DNA of 32,416 nt from Candidatus Altarchaeales archaeon ex4484_96. GTDB lineage: Archaea > Altiarchaeota > Altiarchaeia > IMC4 > QMZM01. Positions 1-9,383 of this stretch are shown one piece after another; the stretch's first letter is position 1; each line of letters opens with the position of its first letter. The notes below the pieces were generated by a model, which was given only the letters and a program-made list of their open reading frames with translations, did not search any database and was not told the origin of the DNA. Made by a program: the position numbers and the translations under genes. The DNA is taken from the NCBI GenBank assembly GCA_002254405.1, contig NJDH01000010.1, positions 1 to 32,416 on the forward strand. Direction: 5' to 3'.

Positions 1-504
1 CGTTTCGGCGCAGGCTGCGAGGGCATCATGTTCAACCGGGTGAAACAAAAAAAAGATGAATACATCATGCAGGAGTATATTGAAGGCGTTGACGCCAGCG
101 TGAGCTTATTTTCCAACGGAGCTGAATCCATGGCGGTATCGCTCAATAAACAAAAAATAATACAAACAGGCAATTACCTGAATTACTGCGGAGGCGTTGT
201 TCCATTAAAGCATGTTTTACGGGATGAAGCCTTTCAGCTAGCCGAAAAAGCCGTGGATGCAATAGGGGGTCTAAAAGGATGTATTGGGGTGGACATGATC
301 TTATCAGATAAACCTTATGTTGTTGAAATCAACCCAAGAGTCACAACCTCCATGACAGCCCTGCAGCAGGCGGCTGATTTTAACGTAGCTTATCGCTCGC
401 TGAAGGCCTACCAGGGCTTTATGCCGGATAAACCAAGATTTAATAAGGTGATAGAGTATAACATAACAGATAAGGGAATAACATACAGCAGTCAGGCAAT
501 ATAA
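1..504 (+). CDS. mfnD: ATP-grasp protein, C-terminal part (probable tyramine-L-glutamate ligase, MfnD-like); 5' end outside window
   Basis: Open reading frame 1 from base 1 (RFGAGCEGIMFNRVKQ...), ATP-grasp signature GVDMILSDKPYVVEINPRVTTSMTAL; directly upstream of an mfnF-like gene. Confidence 0.75.
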   Translation, partial: RFGAGCEGIMFNRVKQKKDEYIMQEYIEGVDASVSLFSNGAESMAVSLNKQKIIQTGNYLNYCGGVVPLKHVLRDEAFQLAEKAVDAIGGLKGCIGVDMILSDKPYVVEINPRVTTSMTALQQAADFNVAYRSLKAYQGFMPDKPRFNKVIEYNITDKGITYSSQAI

Positions 505-518
505 TCCAACAGAAAAAA

Positions 519-1484
519 ATGAGGTTACTGGGTTTAGACATAGGCGGAGCAAACACCAAAACATCATTCACTGACGGTGCTGAACTGATAAAGCGCTCAT
601 GTTATTTCCCGATATGGAAGAAAAAACATCAGCTGCCTTCTCTTCTTTCAGATTTGATTAATGAGTATAATCCCGTCAAAGTCGGCTTAACCATGAGCGC
701 GGAATTATCCGACGCCTTTATAAATAAAAAAGAGGGAGTATACTATGTTTTAGATTCTGTTGAATCCGCCTTCAAGGGTGAGATTCATGTATTAAGCTCA
801 GATGGCGTTTTCATAAGCCCAGATGAGGCCAAAGCCAATCATATGCGTGTTGCATCCGCTAACTGGGCTGCTACCTCAGGATACGCTGCTAAGAGATATG
901 ATAATGGGGTTCTCGTTGATGTGGGGAGCACCACAACAGATATCATACCGTTTAGGGGGGGTGAGGTTGTTGCCTTGGGTAAAACAGACCTTAGAAGGCT
1001 TCAATGCGGCGAGCTGATATACTCCGGGATTCTTAGAACCAACATCGCCACCCTCACAGATTGCGTACCCGTTGATGGGGTGAACACAAAAATATCAGCC
1101 GAGTTTTTTGCTCAGACGGCAGATGTCTACACGATTCTGGGATTGCTCAAACAAAAGGATTACTCATCTGAAACGCCAGACGGCAGAGGAAAAAGCATCA
1201 AAGAATGCTGCGCGAGGATAGGCAGAATCGTGTGCGCAGATAATCTGATGCTGAAAGACAAAACAATAAAGGAAACAGCATTTTACCTGAAAAAACAACA
1301 GATTAAGAAATTAAGCCAAGCAATAAAAAAAATCAGCGAAAAATGGGGCATCAACCAAGCATACATATGCGGGAGCGGTTTCCCCCTGGGAAAGGAGGCT
1401 GCCACTAAAGCAGGTCTGAAAGCACATAAGCTTGAAATTGACTCATCAACTGCTTTGCTGGATTTACTAAACAAAAACAGTTAA
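519..1484 (+). CDS. mfnF: Hydantoinase/oxoprolinase-like ATPase-fold protein, probable MfnF of methanofuran biosynthesis
   Basis: MRLLGLDIGGANTKTSF and VLVDVGSTTTDIIPFRGGEVVALGKTDLRRLQCGELIYSG motifs; adjacent to MfnD-like gene. Confidence 0.8.
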   Translation: MRLLGLDIGGANTKTSFTDGAELIKRSCYFPIWKKKHQLPSLLSDLINEYNPVKVGLTMSAELSDAFINKKEGVYYVLDSVESAFKGEIHVLSSDGVFISPDEAKANHMRVASANWAATSGYAAKRYDNGVLVDVGSTTTDIIPFRGGEVVALGKTDLRRLQCGELIYSGILRTNIATLTDCVPVDGVNTKISAEFFAQTADVYTILGLLKQKDYSSETPDGRGKSIKECCARIGRIVCADNLMLKDKTIKETAFYLKKQQIKKLSQAIKKISEKWGINQAYICGSGFPLGKEAATKAGLKAHKLEIDSSTALLDLLNKNS

Positions 1485-1516
1485 ATTTATATTGCTTGGT
1501 TTATAGAATATACAAT

Positions 1517-2089
1517 ATGGAAGAAACAAACGAGTTTATTTCAGGGGGGATTTTTTCTGCACTAGAGGATTTACCTGAAGGATACATTACACTCATCACC
1601 GTTAAGGCAGATGATTACCTGAGGGCTAACATGAACATCCTAAAGTATCTATGCAACTTCAAAAACCTGCAAGGCATATATGTAAGCATCAACAGACCCT
1701 ATACTTCAAGCACCACAATAATGAAAGAAAACGACATAAAAACCGACAACATTTTTTTTGTGGACTGCATATCAGTGCTTCTGGGGGACACACCATTCAG
1801 AACAAAAAACTGCCTTTTCACCTCACCTGAGAACCTAACCGATATCGCCGTATTAATCGACCAGTGGGTCAGCAGCCTGCCTAAAGGCGATAAATTCTTG
1901 TTCCTTGATTCGTTATCCACCCTGCTGATATATAATTCAATCGGGACTGTAACCAAATTCTCCCATTTTCTGACAGGCAAGATGAGACAATGGGGTTTAA
2001 ACGGTATCCTTATGTCTCTTGAGCGGGAAAACAATCCCGAGATACTGGATAACATATCACAGTTCTGTGATAAGAGAATAAACCTGTAA
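1517..2089 (+). CDS. RecA/KaiC-like fold protein lacking a Walker A motif (copy A)
   Basis: ORF 1496-2089 (ATG at 1517 preferred over TTG at 1496); Walker-B-like KFLFLDSLSTLLIY; no GxxxxGK[ST]; paralogous to 3448-4017. Confidence 0.6.
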   Translation: MEETNEFISGGIFSALEDLPEGYITLITVKADDYLRANMNILKYLCNFKNLQGIYVSINRPYTSSTTIMKENDIKTDNIFFVDCISVLLGDTPFRTKNCLFTSPENLTDIAVLIDQWVSSLPKGDKFLFLDSLSTLLIYNSIGTVTKFSHFLTGKMRQWGLNGILMSLERENNPEILDNISQFCDKRINL

Positions 2090-2090
2090 A

Positions 2091-2418
2091 ATGATGCTCA
2101 TAGAAGGATATATGAAAGTAGAGTACATAGTCCTTTATATCATAGCTTTCATGTGTTTTATTTCCTACATATGGATGAAACAGAGCACAAACAAACTCAC
2201 AGAAGGCCACATAAAGGAATTCTTCAAATACATAATATGGATTGTGAAATGGGGTTTTCTGCGCTCTATGGCTTGTTATTCTTCAGCTTAGGTTGGTTAA
2301 CCTCAGTTATTCAAGCATCGTCTCGTCATTCGCTGTTTTCATATCCACTCTTTTCCTGATAGTGTCATATATCGCGGTTAAGATGAAGGAATTAAACGAT
2401 ATCTTCGGCTTCAAATAA
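2091..2418 (+). pseudogene. Small membrane protein, copy A, interrupted by a frameshift near 2256-2262
   Basis: First frame MMLIEGYMKVEYIVLYIIAFMCFISYIW...IIWIVKWGF then stop; shifted frame from 2257 reads CALWLVILQ...TLFLIVSYIAVKMKELNDIFGFK* to 2418, collinear with intact paralog 4019-4363 (WGFLFAVWLF...ILFMIVTYTASKLKMLSEIYGFKNK). Confidence 0.75.
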
Positions 2419-3403
2419 TTTTTTTTAGCTCAGATAAGCCGTCAACCACGAACTCAGCCCCCAGCTCGCTGAATCTCTCCCTTAAATCTCTTTTCCCCCC
2501 ATCATCAGGTATTGATGCCGTCACCCCGATGAAACGGAAACCAGCTCTTTCAGCGGCAACAGCGTCATCGGGTACATCCCCAAGGTAAGCTATTTCATTC
2601 CCCGGGATAACGCCCTGCTTTTTCTCCATGCGCTTTTTGCATTCCAGAAGCTGAGCCGGGTCGGGTTTGCCTACAGCATAATCGTCGCTTCCAACAACAT
2701 ACTCTCTCCTAAAAAATGAATTAAAACCATGATATCCTAAAACAGCATCTATCTCAAAATGCTCCCTGCCCGATGCTATACCCATCAGGTAGCGTTTAGA
2801 TAATGTGCCCAGCAGCTCACCCCCTATAAGGGGTTTTTCATCCGCCATGAAACCCGCACCATCATAGTATTTCGGCAAAATACCGTATTTTTCCTCAAAC
2901 AACACTCTACCAAGATACATTTCCTGGAATATCCGCTTAATCAAATCAGTATCCCACATTTCTTTTGCTTTAGTGAGATTAGCCGCGTAAACACCCCCTA
3001 AAACCTTAAGCAGATTAACAAGACCCCCACCCTCATCCGCAGCTAAAGCGAGTAGTAAGTCCAGGTCAGGTTCGGTTTCATCACCTAAAACATAACCCGA
3101 TAAGTCTTTTATAGAATCAACCCGACCACCACCGGATTCGATATTGTGCACAGCCGAAGCCAGATAGCATAATACGGCAGCGTATGTTATCTCCCAGTCG
3201 TTGTTGAATCCCCCCGATAGCTTGAATTTCTGGGTGTCAGCGAGAGACAAAATATTTTTTTCGAAACGAAGCCCGATTACTTCAGATAGATAATAATCTG
3301 TTGCTTCAATAATAGCCCTCCGATATGAAGCCCCGACATAAACCAACACCCCATCTATATCCCAAATAAGAGCCCTTAAACCTAAATCCATCATAGATGA
3401 CAT
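2411..3403 (-). CDS. HAD-superfamily hydrolase (subfamily IA-like)
   Basis: ALIWDIDGVLVYVGASYRRAI motif I, ASGREH motif II, VGKPDPAQLLE and YLGDVPDDAVAAERAG motifs III/IV. Confidence 0.8.
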   Translation of the reverse strand: MSSMMDLGLRALIWDIDGVLVYVGASYRRAIIEATDYYLSEVIGLRFEKNILSLADTQKFKLSGGFNNDWEITYAAVLCYLASAVHNIESGGGRVDSIKDLSGYVLGDETEPDLDLLLALAADEGGGLVNLLKVLGGVYAANLTKAKEMWDTDLIKRIFQEMYLGRVLFEEKYGILPKYYDGAGFMADEKPLIGGELLGTLSKRYLMGIASGREHFEIDAVLGYHGFNSFFRREYVVGSDDYAVGKPDPAQLLECKKRMEKKQGVIPGNEIAYLGDVPDDAVAAERAGFRFIGVTASIPDDGGKRDLRERFSELGAEFVVDGLSELKKII

Positions 3404-3447
3404 TATATAATCATATCTGTATTAAATAAGATTAGGTAATAAAAAAA

Positions 3448-4017
3448 ATGCTTGACATCAGCAAACTCGAGGCTGATCTCGCGGACCTGCCAAGCAGATA
3501 TGTTGTTTTGGTCACCGGAGCGGGGAGAGAATATCAGGAAGCCAAGCTCATGGTGTTAGATAACCTCTGTAATAAAAAAAAGCTCGACGGCATATATGTT
3601 ACACAGAAAACACCGGTTAAAAAAATACTGCCTTATTTCAAGAAAAAAAATATCCCCGTGAAGCGGATGTTTTTCATCGACGCCACAAGCAGAGACTACA
3701 GGAACACAAAAAGAACCGGCAGATACCTTTATCTATCACCCCAGCAGATAACCGATATAGCCATCGCAATAGAGAGCTGGATAAGGTACCTGCCGAGAGG
3801 AGAGAAATTCTTGTTCTTAGACGAATACTCTGCTATGTTCATATACAGCTCCCTTGGCTCGGTTAAAGGCTTCAGCAACTTTCTGAGAAACAGGATGCGC
3901 CTCTGGGGGCTGCGTGATGTCTTTATGTCCATAGAAAGAAGTTATGATTTAAAAGTACTCGATAAAATGTATAATATATGTGATAAAATAATCGAGGTAC
4001 ATTCAATAGGTAAATAA
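3448..4017 (+). CDS. RecA/KaiC-like fold protein lacking a Walker A motif (copy B)
   Basis: Paralog of 1517-2089: LDGIYVTQKTP / LQGIYVSINRP, ITDIAIAIESWIRYLPRGEKFLFLDEYSAMFIYSSLGSVKGFSNFL / LTDIAVLIDQWVSSLPKGDKFLFLDSLSTLLIYNSIGTVTKFSHFL. Confidence 0.65.
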   Translation: MLDISKLEADLADLPSRYVVLVTGAGREYQEAKLMVLDNLCNKKKLDGIYVTQKTPVKKILPYFKKKNIPVKRMFFIDATSRDYRNTKRTGRYLYLSPQQITDIAIAIESWIRYLPRGEKFLFLDEYSAMFIYSSLGSVKGFSNFLRNRMRLWGLRDVFMSIERSYDLKVLDKMYNICDKIIEVHSIGK

Positions 4018-4018
4018 G

Positions 4019-4363
4019 ATGATTCCCGAAAACCTATCCTATCTTGACCTAAACTACCTGATGCTTTTTATTATCGCAGCCTTCTGTTTCATATCATATG
4101 TCTGGATTAGAGAGGGTATTAAAAGAGTCAGCCTGGGTATTCTCGAGGACCTGCTTAAAACATTTCTCTGGATTATTAAATGGGGTTTTCTCTTTGCTGT
4201 CTGGCTTTTTATCGTAGAGGTTGATTACTTTAAGATAAGCATTGAACCAGCTCAAAAAACGCTCATTGACTCGTTTTTTCTGGCCATACTCTTTATGATA
4301 GTCACCTACACCGCATCCAAGCTGAAAATGCTAAGTGAAATCTATGGATTCAAAAACAAATAA
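4019..4363 (+). CDS. Small multi-helix membrane protein (copy B)
   Basis: Hydrophobic stretches LNYLMLFIIAAFCFISYVW, WGFLFAVWLFIV, FFLAILFMIVTYT; one base after the KaiC-like gene. Confidence 0.65.
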   Translation: MIPENLSYLDLNYLMLFIIAAFCFISYVWIREGIKRVSLGILEDLLKTFLWIIKWGFLFAVWLFIVEVDYFKISIEPAQKTLIDSFFLAILFMIVTYTASKLKMLSEIYGFKNK

Positions 4364-4393
4364 GTTTTTAGCTCTGAAACAGTATTCTATTGT

Positions 4394-5305
4394 ATGGAGC
4401 TTGTTTTCCTGGGAACAAGTTGCGCTGTTCCCACAGAAAAAAGAGGATTACCCGCCGTGTTGCTTGAATACCTGAACAATTTTTTTCTCTTCGACTGCGG
4501 GGAGGGCACTCAACGGCAGATGAGGAAGGTGGGGTTGAACTTTATGAGAGTGGATAATATTTTCATAACACACCTGCATGCTGACCATTTCATGGGCCTT
4601 CCAGGTATGATTCAGAGCATGGATTTCATGGAGAGAACAAGAACCCTAAACCTCTACGGACCGGTGGGTTTCAAGGATACCATGTATCATATGCTACGTT
4701 TAGGGAATTTTTCGATGGATTATATGAGCATCAACGTCAATGAGGTGAAAAAAGGCCCTGTGCTGAATGGAGAGCGTTACTCTGTAAGCTGTTTTAACAC
4801 GGAGCACACCAGCAACTCTATTGGATATGTTTTTGAGGAAGAGGATAAGAGGGTTTTTCTAAAACAAAAAGCGCTTGATTTAGGTGTGCCTGAGGGCAGG
4901 CTTTTCAGCAGACTCCAAAATAATCACGAAGTTGAGGTAAACGGTAAGGTAATATCCCCCGATATGGTCTTATCCGAGCCTGTCCCGGGTAGAAAGGTCG
5001 TTTATACAGGGGATACGCGAGCATGTGATAGCGTGATTAAGGCTGCAGCTAACGCTGATGTGCTGATACATGATTCAACGTTCAGTGACGCCGAAGAGGA
5101 GAAAACACAACAGATGGCTCACTGCACCGCAAGGCAGGCAGCCGGGGTCGCGAAAAAAGCCAACGCCAAAAGACTTTATTTAACGCATTTAAGCCAGCGC
5201 TACACCAACCCGCAGCTTTTGGAGGGGGAGGCCAGGGAGGTATTTAAGGAAAGCTATGTTGCCCAGGATTATATGAGGGTTAAGGTAGATAAACACAGCC
5301 GCTGA
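4394..5305 (+). CDS. rnz: Ribonuclease Z
   Basis: MELVFLGTSCAVPTEKRGLPAVLL, FDCGEGTQRQM, THLHADHFMGLPGM, YTGDTR and YLTHLSQRY motifs. Confidence 0.92.
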   Translation: MELVFLGTSCAVPTEKRGLPAVLLEYLNNFFLFDCGEGTQRQMRKVGLNFMRVDNIFITHLHADHFMGLPGMIQSMDFMERTRTLNLYGPVGFKDTMYHMLRLGNFSMDYMSINVNEVKKGPVLNGERYSVSCFNTEHTSNSIGYVFEEEDKRVFLKQKALDLGVPEGRLFSRLQNNHEVEVNGKVISPDMVLSEPVPGRKVVYTGDTRACDSVIKAAANADVLIHDSTFSDAEEEKTQQMAHCTARQAAGVAKKANAKRLYLTHLSQRYTNPQLLEGEAREVFKESYVAQDYMRVKVDKHSR

Positions 5306-5310
5306 TTAAC

Positions 5311-6045
5311 ATGGAAGCCGTATTATTGGCAGGAGGGAGGGGTACCAGACTTAAACCCCTCACAGATGAGGTCCCGAAAGCATTGATGCCGGTTGAAGGC
5401 AAACCCCTGATTGAGCAATTAATAAGAGACTTATCTGATGCGGGCATCAGCTCATATACTACAGTGGTCGGATGGCTCGGGGGGCAGATAAGAGATTACC
5501 TGGACTCTATAAATGACGGTAGATGGCAGATACAATACGTTAATCAGAAAAAACAGTTGGGGTCAGCTCATGCCTTAAAGCAGATTAAAGCGCCTGAGGC
5601 GGATTATCTGGTTTCGGCCTGTGATTGCCTCTATCCTGTAAGTCACCTGAAAAAAATGCTTTCATATCACGCCGAAGGCAGCCATGATATCACCCTGTCT
5701 TTGAAGCAACTGCCCCCCGATAAAATAACCGAATCCAGCACAGTACTGTACGAGGATGGTTGGGTTGAAAAAATAATAGAAAAACCCACCTTAAATGAAT
5801 TACTCTCCAACATAGCATGTAACCCGCTATATATTTTACCCCCTCAAAGCATGAAATACATAAACGAGACAGATAAATCAATCCGGGGAGAATATGAGAT
5901 AACATCAGCTCTGCAGGCGATGCTTGAGCAAGGATACAAAACCAAGGGGGTTTTAACGGATGATTGGGTTCACTTAACAACCCCCGCTGATTTTCTTCGA
6001 CTAAACTTCCCTTACCTAAAAAAAATGCTTGATGAAATGATTTAA
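5311..6045 (+). CDS. Sugar-phosphate nucleotidyltransferase
   Basis: MEAVLLAGGRGTRLKPLTDEVPKALMPVEGKPLIE; NTP-transferase signature. Confidence 0.88.
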   Translation: MEAVLLAGGRGTRLKPLTDEVPKALMPVEGKPLIEQLIRDLSDAGISSYTTVVGWLGGQIRDYLDSINDGRWQIQYVNQKKQLGSAHALKQIKAPEADYLVSACDCLYPVSHLKKMLSYHAEGSHDITLSLKQLPPDKITESSTVLYEDGWVEKIIEKPTLNELLSNIACNPLYILPPQSMKYINETDKSIRGEYEITSALQAMLEQGYKTKGVLTDDWVHLTTPADFLRLNFPYLKKMLDEMI

Positions 6046-6085
6046 TGGATTTATAGCTGTGTGTAGATAGTTTAATTGTTGTAAA

Positions 6086-7564
6086 ATGAGCGAAGTACTC
6101 GCAAGCTACGGTAGAATCCAGCTAACAAGTGAGGTAGACAGCAACATACCCTATTATAATGTTTCCGAAATCAACTGGACCCAACAGGAAAAAGAGATAC
6201 TAGATGACCTTAAATCGTTTATCACCGAGTATAAGCTGATTCAGAAACAGGTGGATGCGATAAGAAACATACAAGAAAAAGAAGAGTTTCTTAAGGGGAT
6301 TATAGAGGATAGAATCAAACAGAAGAAAATAGTAACCGAAAACACTAACGAACTCGTCAACGCCGTAATAGATAATCTTTTTTTCGGATACGGAAAGCTG
6401 GGTACTCTTATGAGAGACGACATGCTCGAGGAGATAATGATAAACGGGGTTAACATACCCATCTATGTATTCCACCGAAAATACGGTATGTGCGAGACGA
6501 ACGTCAAATACGAGGACAAGACCAGCATAAACGAGTTCATAGACGCCACAAGCCGTTTCGTGGAAAGAGAGGTGGGGTTTGATAACCCGCTGCTGGACGG
6601 ACACCTCATAGACGGCAGCAGGATAAATATATCAACACCCCCGGCCGCCCCTCATGGCCCATCTATCACCATACGTAAGTTTCGGAAATCGCCTTTGACG
6701 ATAATAGATTTGATACTGAAGAAAACAATATCCATCGAGCTTGCGGCTTTTCTCTGGGTTGCGGTGGAGGGTCTTGGAATACATCCCTGCAATATACTTG
6801 TGGCAGGGGGCTCGGGTGCCGGTAAGACCACCCTGCTTAATGCCTTAGCCATGTTCATCCCCGAACACGAGAGGGTGGTGACGGTTGAGGACACCCTGGA
6901 GTTGAATTTTGAGTTCCTGAAAAACTGGGTGCCGCTTGAGGGAGTACCCTCCCTGGGCAAAGAGGATAAAGGCAACGAGGTCACTCTGGAGGTGCTGGTA
7001 GAGAACACACTCAGGATGAGACCGGACAGGGTCATAGCCGGTGAGGTTCGGGGCAGGGAAGCCGAACCACTTTTTGTTGCAATGGACATCGGCTTAAACG
7101 GCTCTATGGGAACAATACACAGCAACAACAGCAAGGAAACAGTTACCAGATTAGTCAACAAGCCGATGGATGTTGCCATCAGAATGCTCACCCTGCTTCA
7201 GCTTGTAGTAGTATTAAACAGACACTACGACAGGGAGAAAGGAATGTATCGTAGGGTATCAGAGGTCGGGGAGATAACCGGGATAGAAGGGGATGTGGTC
7301 CAGATAGGTGAAATATACCAATGGGACTATAAAACAGATAAGATTAAACGAACAGAGTACCCGATTCTTCTCAAGGAAAAAATATGCAAGTGGTGCGGTC
7401 TCAGCAAGAAGGAACTAAACAAGGAAATATTCATCAGGGGCAAGATACTGGAGCATATGGCCAAGAAAGGCATACGTGAAAGAGATAAGGTCATCGCTGT
7501 GTTCAGGGAATACCACTATAATCCCCAGATGGTGCTGGCTAAATTCAGGAAGGATAATCCCTGA
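6086..7564 (+). CDS. Type II/IV secretion (archaeal pilus-type) ATPase, CpaF/GspE superfamily
   Basis: Walker A ILVAGGSGAGKTTLLNALAMF, TVEDTLEL, LRMRPDRVIAGEVRGREA, GTIHSNN. Confidence 0.9.
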   Translation: MSEVLASYGRIQLTSEVDSNIPYYNVSEINWTQQEKEILDDLKSFITEYKLIQKQVDAIRNIQEKEEFLKGIIEDRIKQKKIVTENTNELVNAVIDNLFFGYGKLGTLMRDDMLEEIMINGVNIPIYVFHRKYGMCETNVKYEDKTSINEFIDATSRFVEREVGFDNPLLDGHLIDGSRINISTPPAAPHGPSITIRKFRKSPLTIIDLILKKTISIELAAFLWVAVEGLGIHPCNILVAGGSGAGKTTLLNALAMFIPEHERVVTVEDTLELNFEFLKNWVPLEGVPSLGKEDKGNEVTLEVLVENTLRMRPDRVIAGEVRGREAEPLFVAMDIGLNGSMGTIHSNNSKETVTRLVNKPMDVAIRMLTLLQLVVVLNRHYDREKGMYRRVSEVGEITGIEGDVVQIGEIYQWDYKTDKIKRTEYPILLKEKICKWCGLSKKELNKEIFIRGKILEHMAKKGIRERDKVIAVFREYHYNPQMVLAKFRKDNP

Positions 7565-7565
7565 T

Positions 7566-8888
7566 TTACCCGCTTAATTTAGCATATCTGAAAAGCAAAA
7601 GCGCCACAATAAAGCTTGTGAAGGAACCGAATACAATACCCCACCACACACCATCTAGCCCGTAATTTAATTTAACAGCCATTATGTAGGCTGCTGGAAC
7701 CGCAAAGAGGATTATTCTGGAACAGTTCACCAGCAAAGCAAGATGCGCCCGACCCGCGCCCAGAAAAGCACCCCCTATGGATAAGGCAACCCCCATCACT
7801 ATGTAGCTGAAAGGCAGAATCCGAAGCAGGGAGGTACCGTACTCAACCACAAGAGGCTCGGAGTTGAAAACCGATATAATCCATGGTGCAAAAAGATAAA
7901 AAAACAAACCAATAAACGACATGAAAGCAGAGGATAATAAACCCGCCTTCAACGTCATACTTCTGGCTCGATTAACCTTGCCTGCTCCGATATTCTGCCC
8001 CACCATACTGACCAGGGCTATTGAAACACCCAGGCCGGGTAGTATAACAAGGCTGTCAAGCCTGAATCCAACACCGAAGGCTGCTAAGGCATCTACTCCG
8101 AAAAAACCCACGATTATAGTCAACATAAACATGCCCACGCTCAGGCTGATGTTGGATAAAGCAGAGGGTATGCCAACCGAAAAAATGCGTTTAATGTAAT
8201 CGAATTCAAAACTGAAGTTTCTAAAATCAAGGCTCACCCAAGCCCTCCTGGAGTGAATGTAGTATAATATGAACACCATAGCATAGAATCTGGATAGCGC
8301 CGTAGCCAAAGCAGCACCCTTAACACCCAAGCCTAAACCGAAAATCAATATCGGGTCGAGGATAATATTTAATAATGCCGCCGAGCCGATAACCTTCATA
8401 GGGGTTATCATATCACCCTCACCCCGCAGTATGCTGTTTCCCACGAAAGCCATAAGCATCAGGGGGGCGAAAAACAATAAAACATTGATATAGTCGAGAG
8501 CTAAATCCTTAAGAGAGCCTGAGGCTCCCATGATATCAAAAAGATGGGGGGTGGCTGCTAATCCGGCCAGGCTCAGAGTTAAACCCGCCACTAAAGCAAT
8601 AAGCAGTCCATGCTCTGAGGCATTATCGGCATTTTTTTGCTTTTTTGCCCCAATAAAGCGGGATGTCACCGAGGTCACCCCCACCCCGATGCCCGAACCA
8701 AGGGAGATAATCAAAAACACTATAGGGAAGCTTATGCTGACTGCTGCAAGAGCCTCTGAGCTGATTTTTCCCACAAAAAAAGCATCAGCGAGGTTGAAGG
8801 CACTCTGCAATAGAAAAGCAACAACCATCGGCCAGGATGTCTTAATTATGGTCTGGACAATATGTCCCTGAGTTAAATCCTCACCCAT
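7566..8888 (-). CDS. MATE-family efflux transporter
   Basis: LTQGHIVQTIIKTSWPMVVAFLLQSAFNLADAFFVGKISSEALAAVSISFP; about 12 hydrophobic segments. Confidence 0.9.
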   Translation of the reverse strand: MGEDLTQGHIVQTIIKTSWPMVVAFLLQSAFNLADAFFVGKISSEALAAVSISFPIVFLIISLGSGIGVGVTSVTSRFIGAKKQKNADNASEHGLLIALVAGLTLSLAGLAATPHLFDIMGASGSLKDLALDYINVLLFFAPLMLMAFVGNSILRGEGDMITPMKVIGSAALLNIILDPILIFGLGLGVKGAALATALSRFYAMVFILYYIHSRRAWVSLDFRNFSFEFDYIKRIFSVGIPSALSNISLSVGMFMLTIIVGFFGVDALAAFGVGFRLDSLVILPGLGVSIALVSMVGQNIGAGKVNRARSMTLKAGLLSSAFMSFIGLFFYLFAPWIISVFNSEPLVVEYGTSLLRILPFSYIVMGVALSIGGAFLGAGRAHLALLVNCSRIILFAVPAAYIMAVKLNYGLDGVWWGIVFGSFTSFIVALLLFRYAKLSG

Positions 8889-8930
8889 GCATTAGGATTG
8901 TGACCCACCCGATAAAAAATCTGAGCTTAT

Positions 8931-9332
8931 TCAGTCAACATAAACTTCTTTGGGTTCAAATACCTTAACGCCATCAACCTCGAGTTTATCGTCTGCTAGC
9001 CTGCGGTAAAAACAGCTCCTATAGCCCATGTGACAGGCTCCACCCACCTGCTTAACCTTGAATAGTAAGGCATCGCCGTCACAGTCCACGTAAACCGACT
9101 TAACTTCCTGGATGTTGCCCGATGACTCCCCTTTTTTCCATAAACTGCGTCTGCTGGTGGAAAAATAATGCATTAGCCGGGTCTCCAAGGTCAGCTCAAG
9201 GGATTTCTCATCCATGAAAGCGCACATCAGCACCTCATCGGATTTATAATCCTGCACCACAGCCAGAAATAAACCATCTAAACCGTCAACCGACCTAGGC
9301 TTTAATGTATCAAAAAGGCTGCTTTTTTTCAC
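8931..9332 (-). CDS. hisI: Phosphoribosyl-AMP cyclohydrolase
   Basis: VLMCAFMDEKSLELTLETRLMHYFSTSRRSLWKKGESSGNIQEV...DCDGDALLFKVKQVGGACHMGYRSCFYR. Confidence 0.95.
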   Translation of the reverse strand: MKKSSLFDTLKPRSVDGLDGLFLAVVQDYKSDEVLMCAFMDEKSLELTLETRLMHYFSTSRRSLWKKGESSGNIQEVKSVYVDCDGDALLFKVKQVGGACHMGYRSCFYRRLADDKLEVDGVKVFEPKEVYVD

Positions 9333-9383
9333 TTTATTGCATTTATAGTTGGACTATTAAATATTAGATTGACAGCAAAAAAA

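Noticed and set aside
2289-2300. TAG ending ORF 2091-2291 considered as pyrrolysine readthrough
   Set aside because: A TAA follows almost immediately in the same frame and the family sequence continues in a different frame.
6652-7191. 179-aa minus-strand ORF opposite the secretion ATPase
   Set aside because: Overlaps the conserved Walker A/B region; Ser/Leu-rich shadow ORF.
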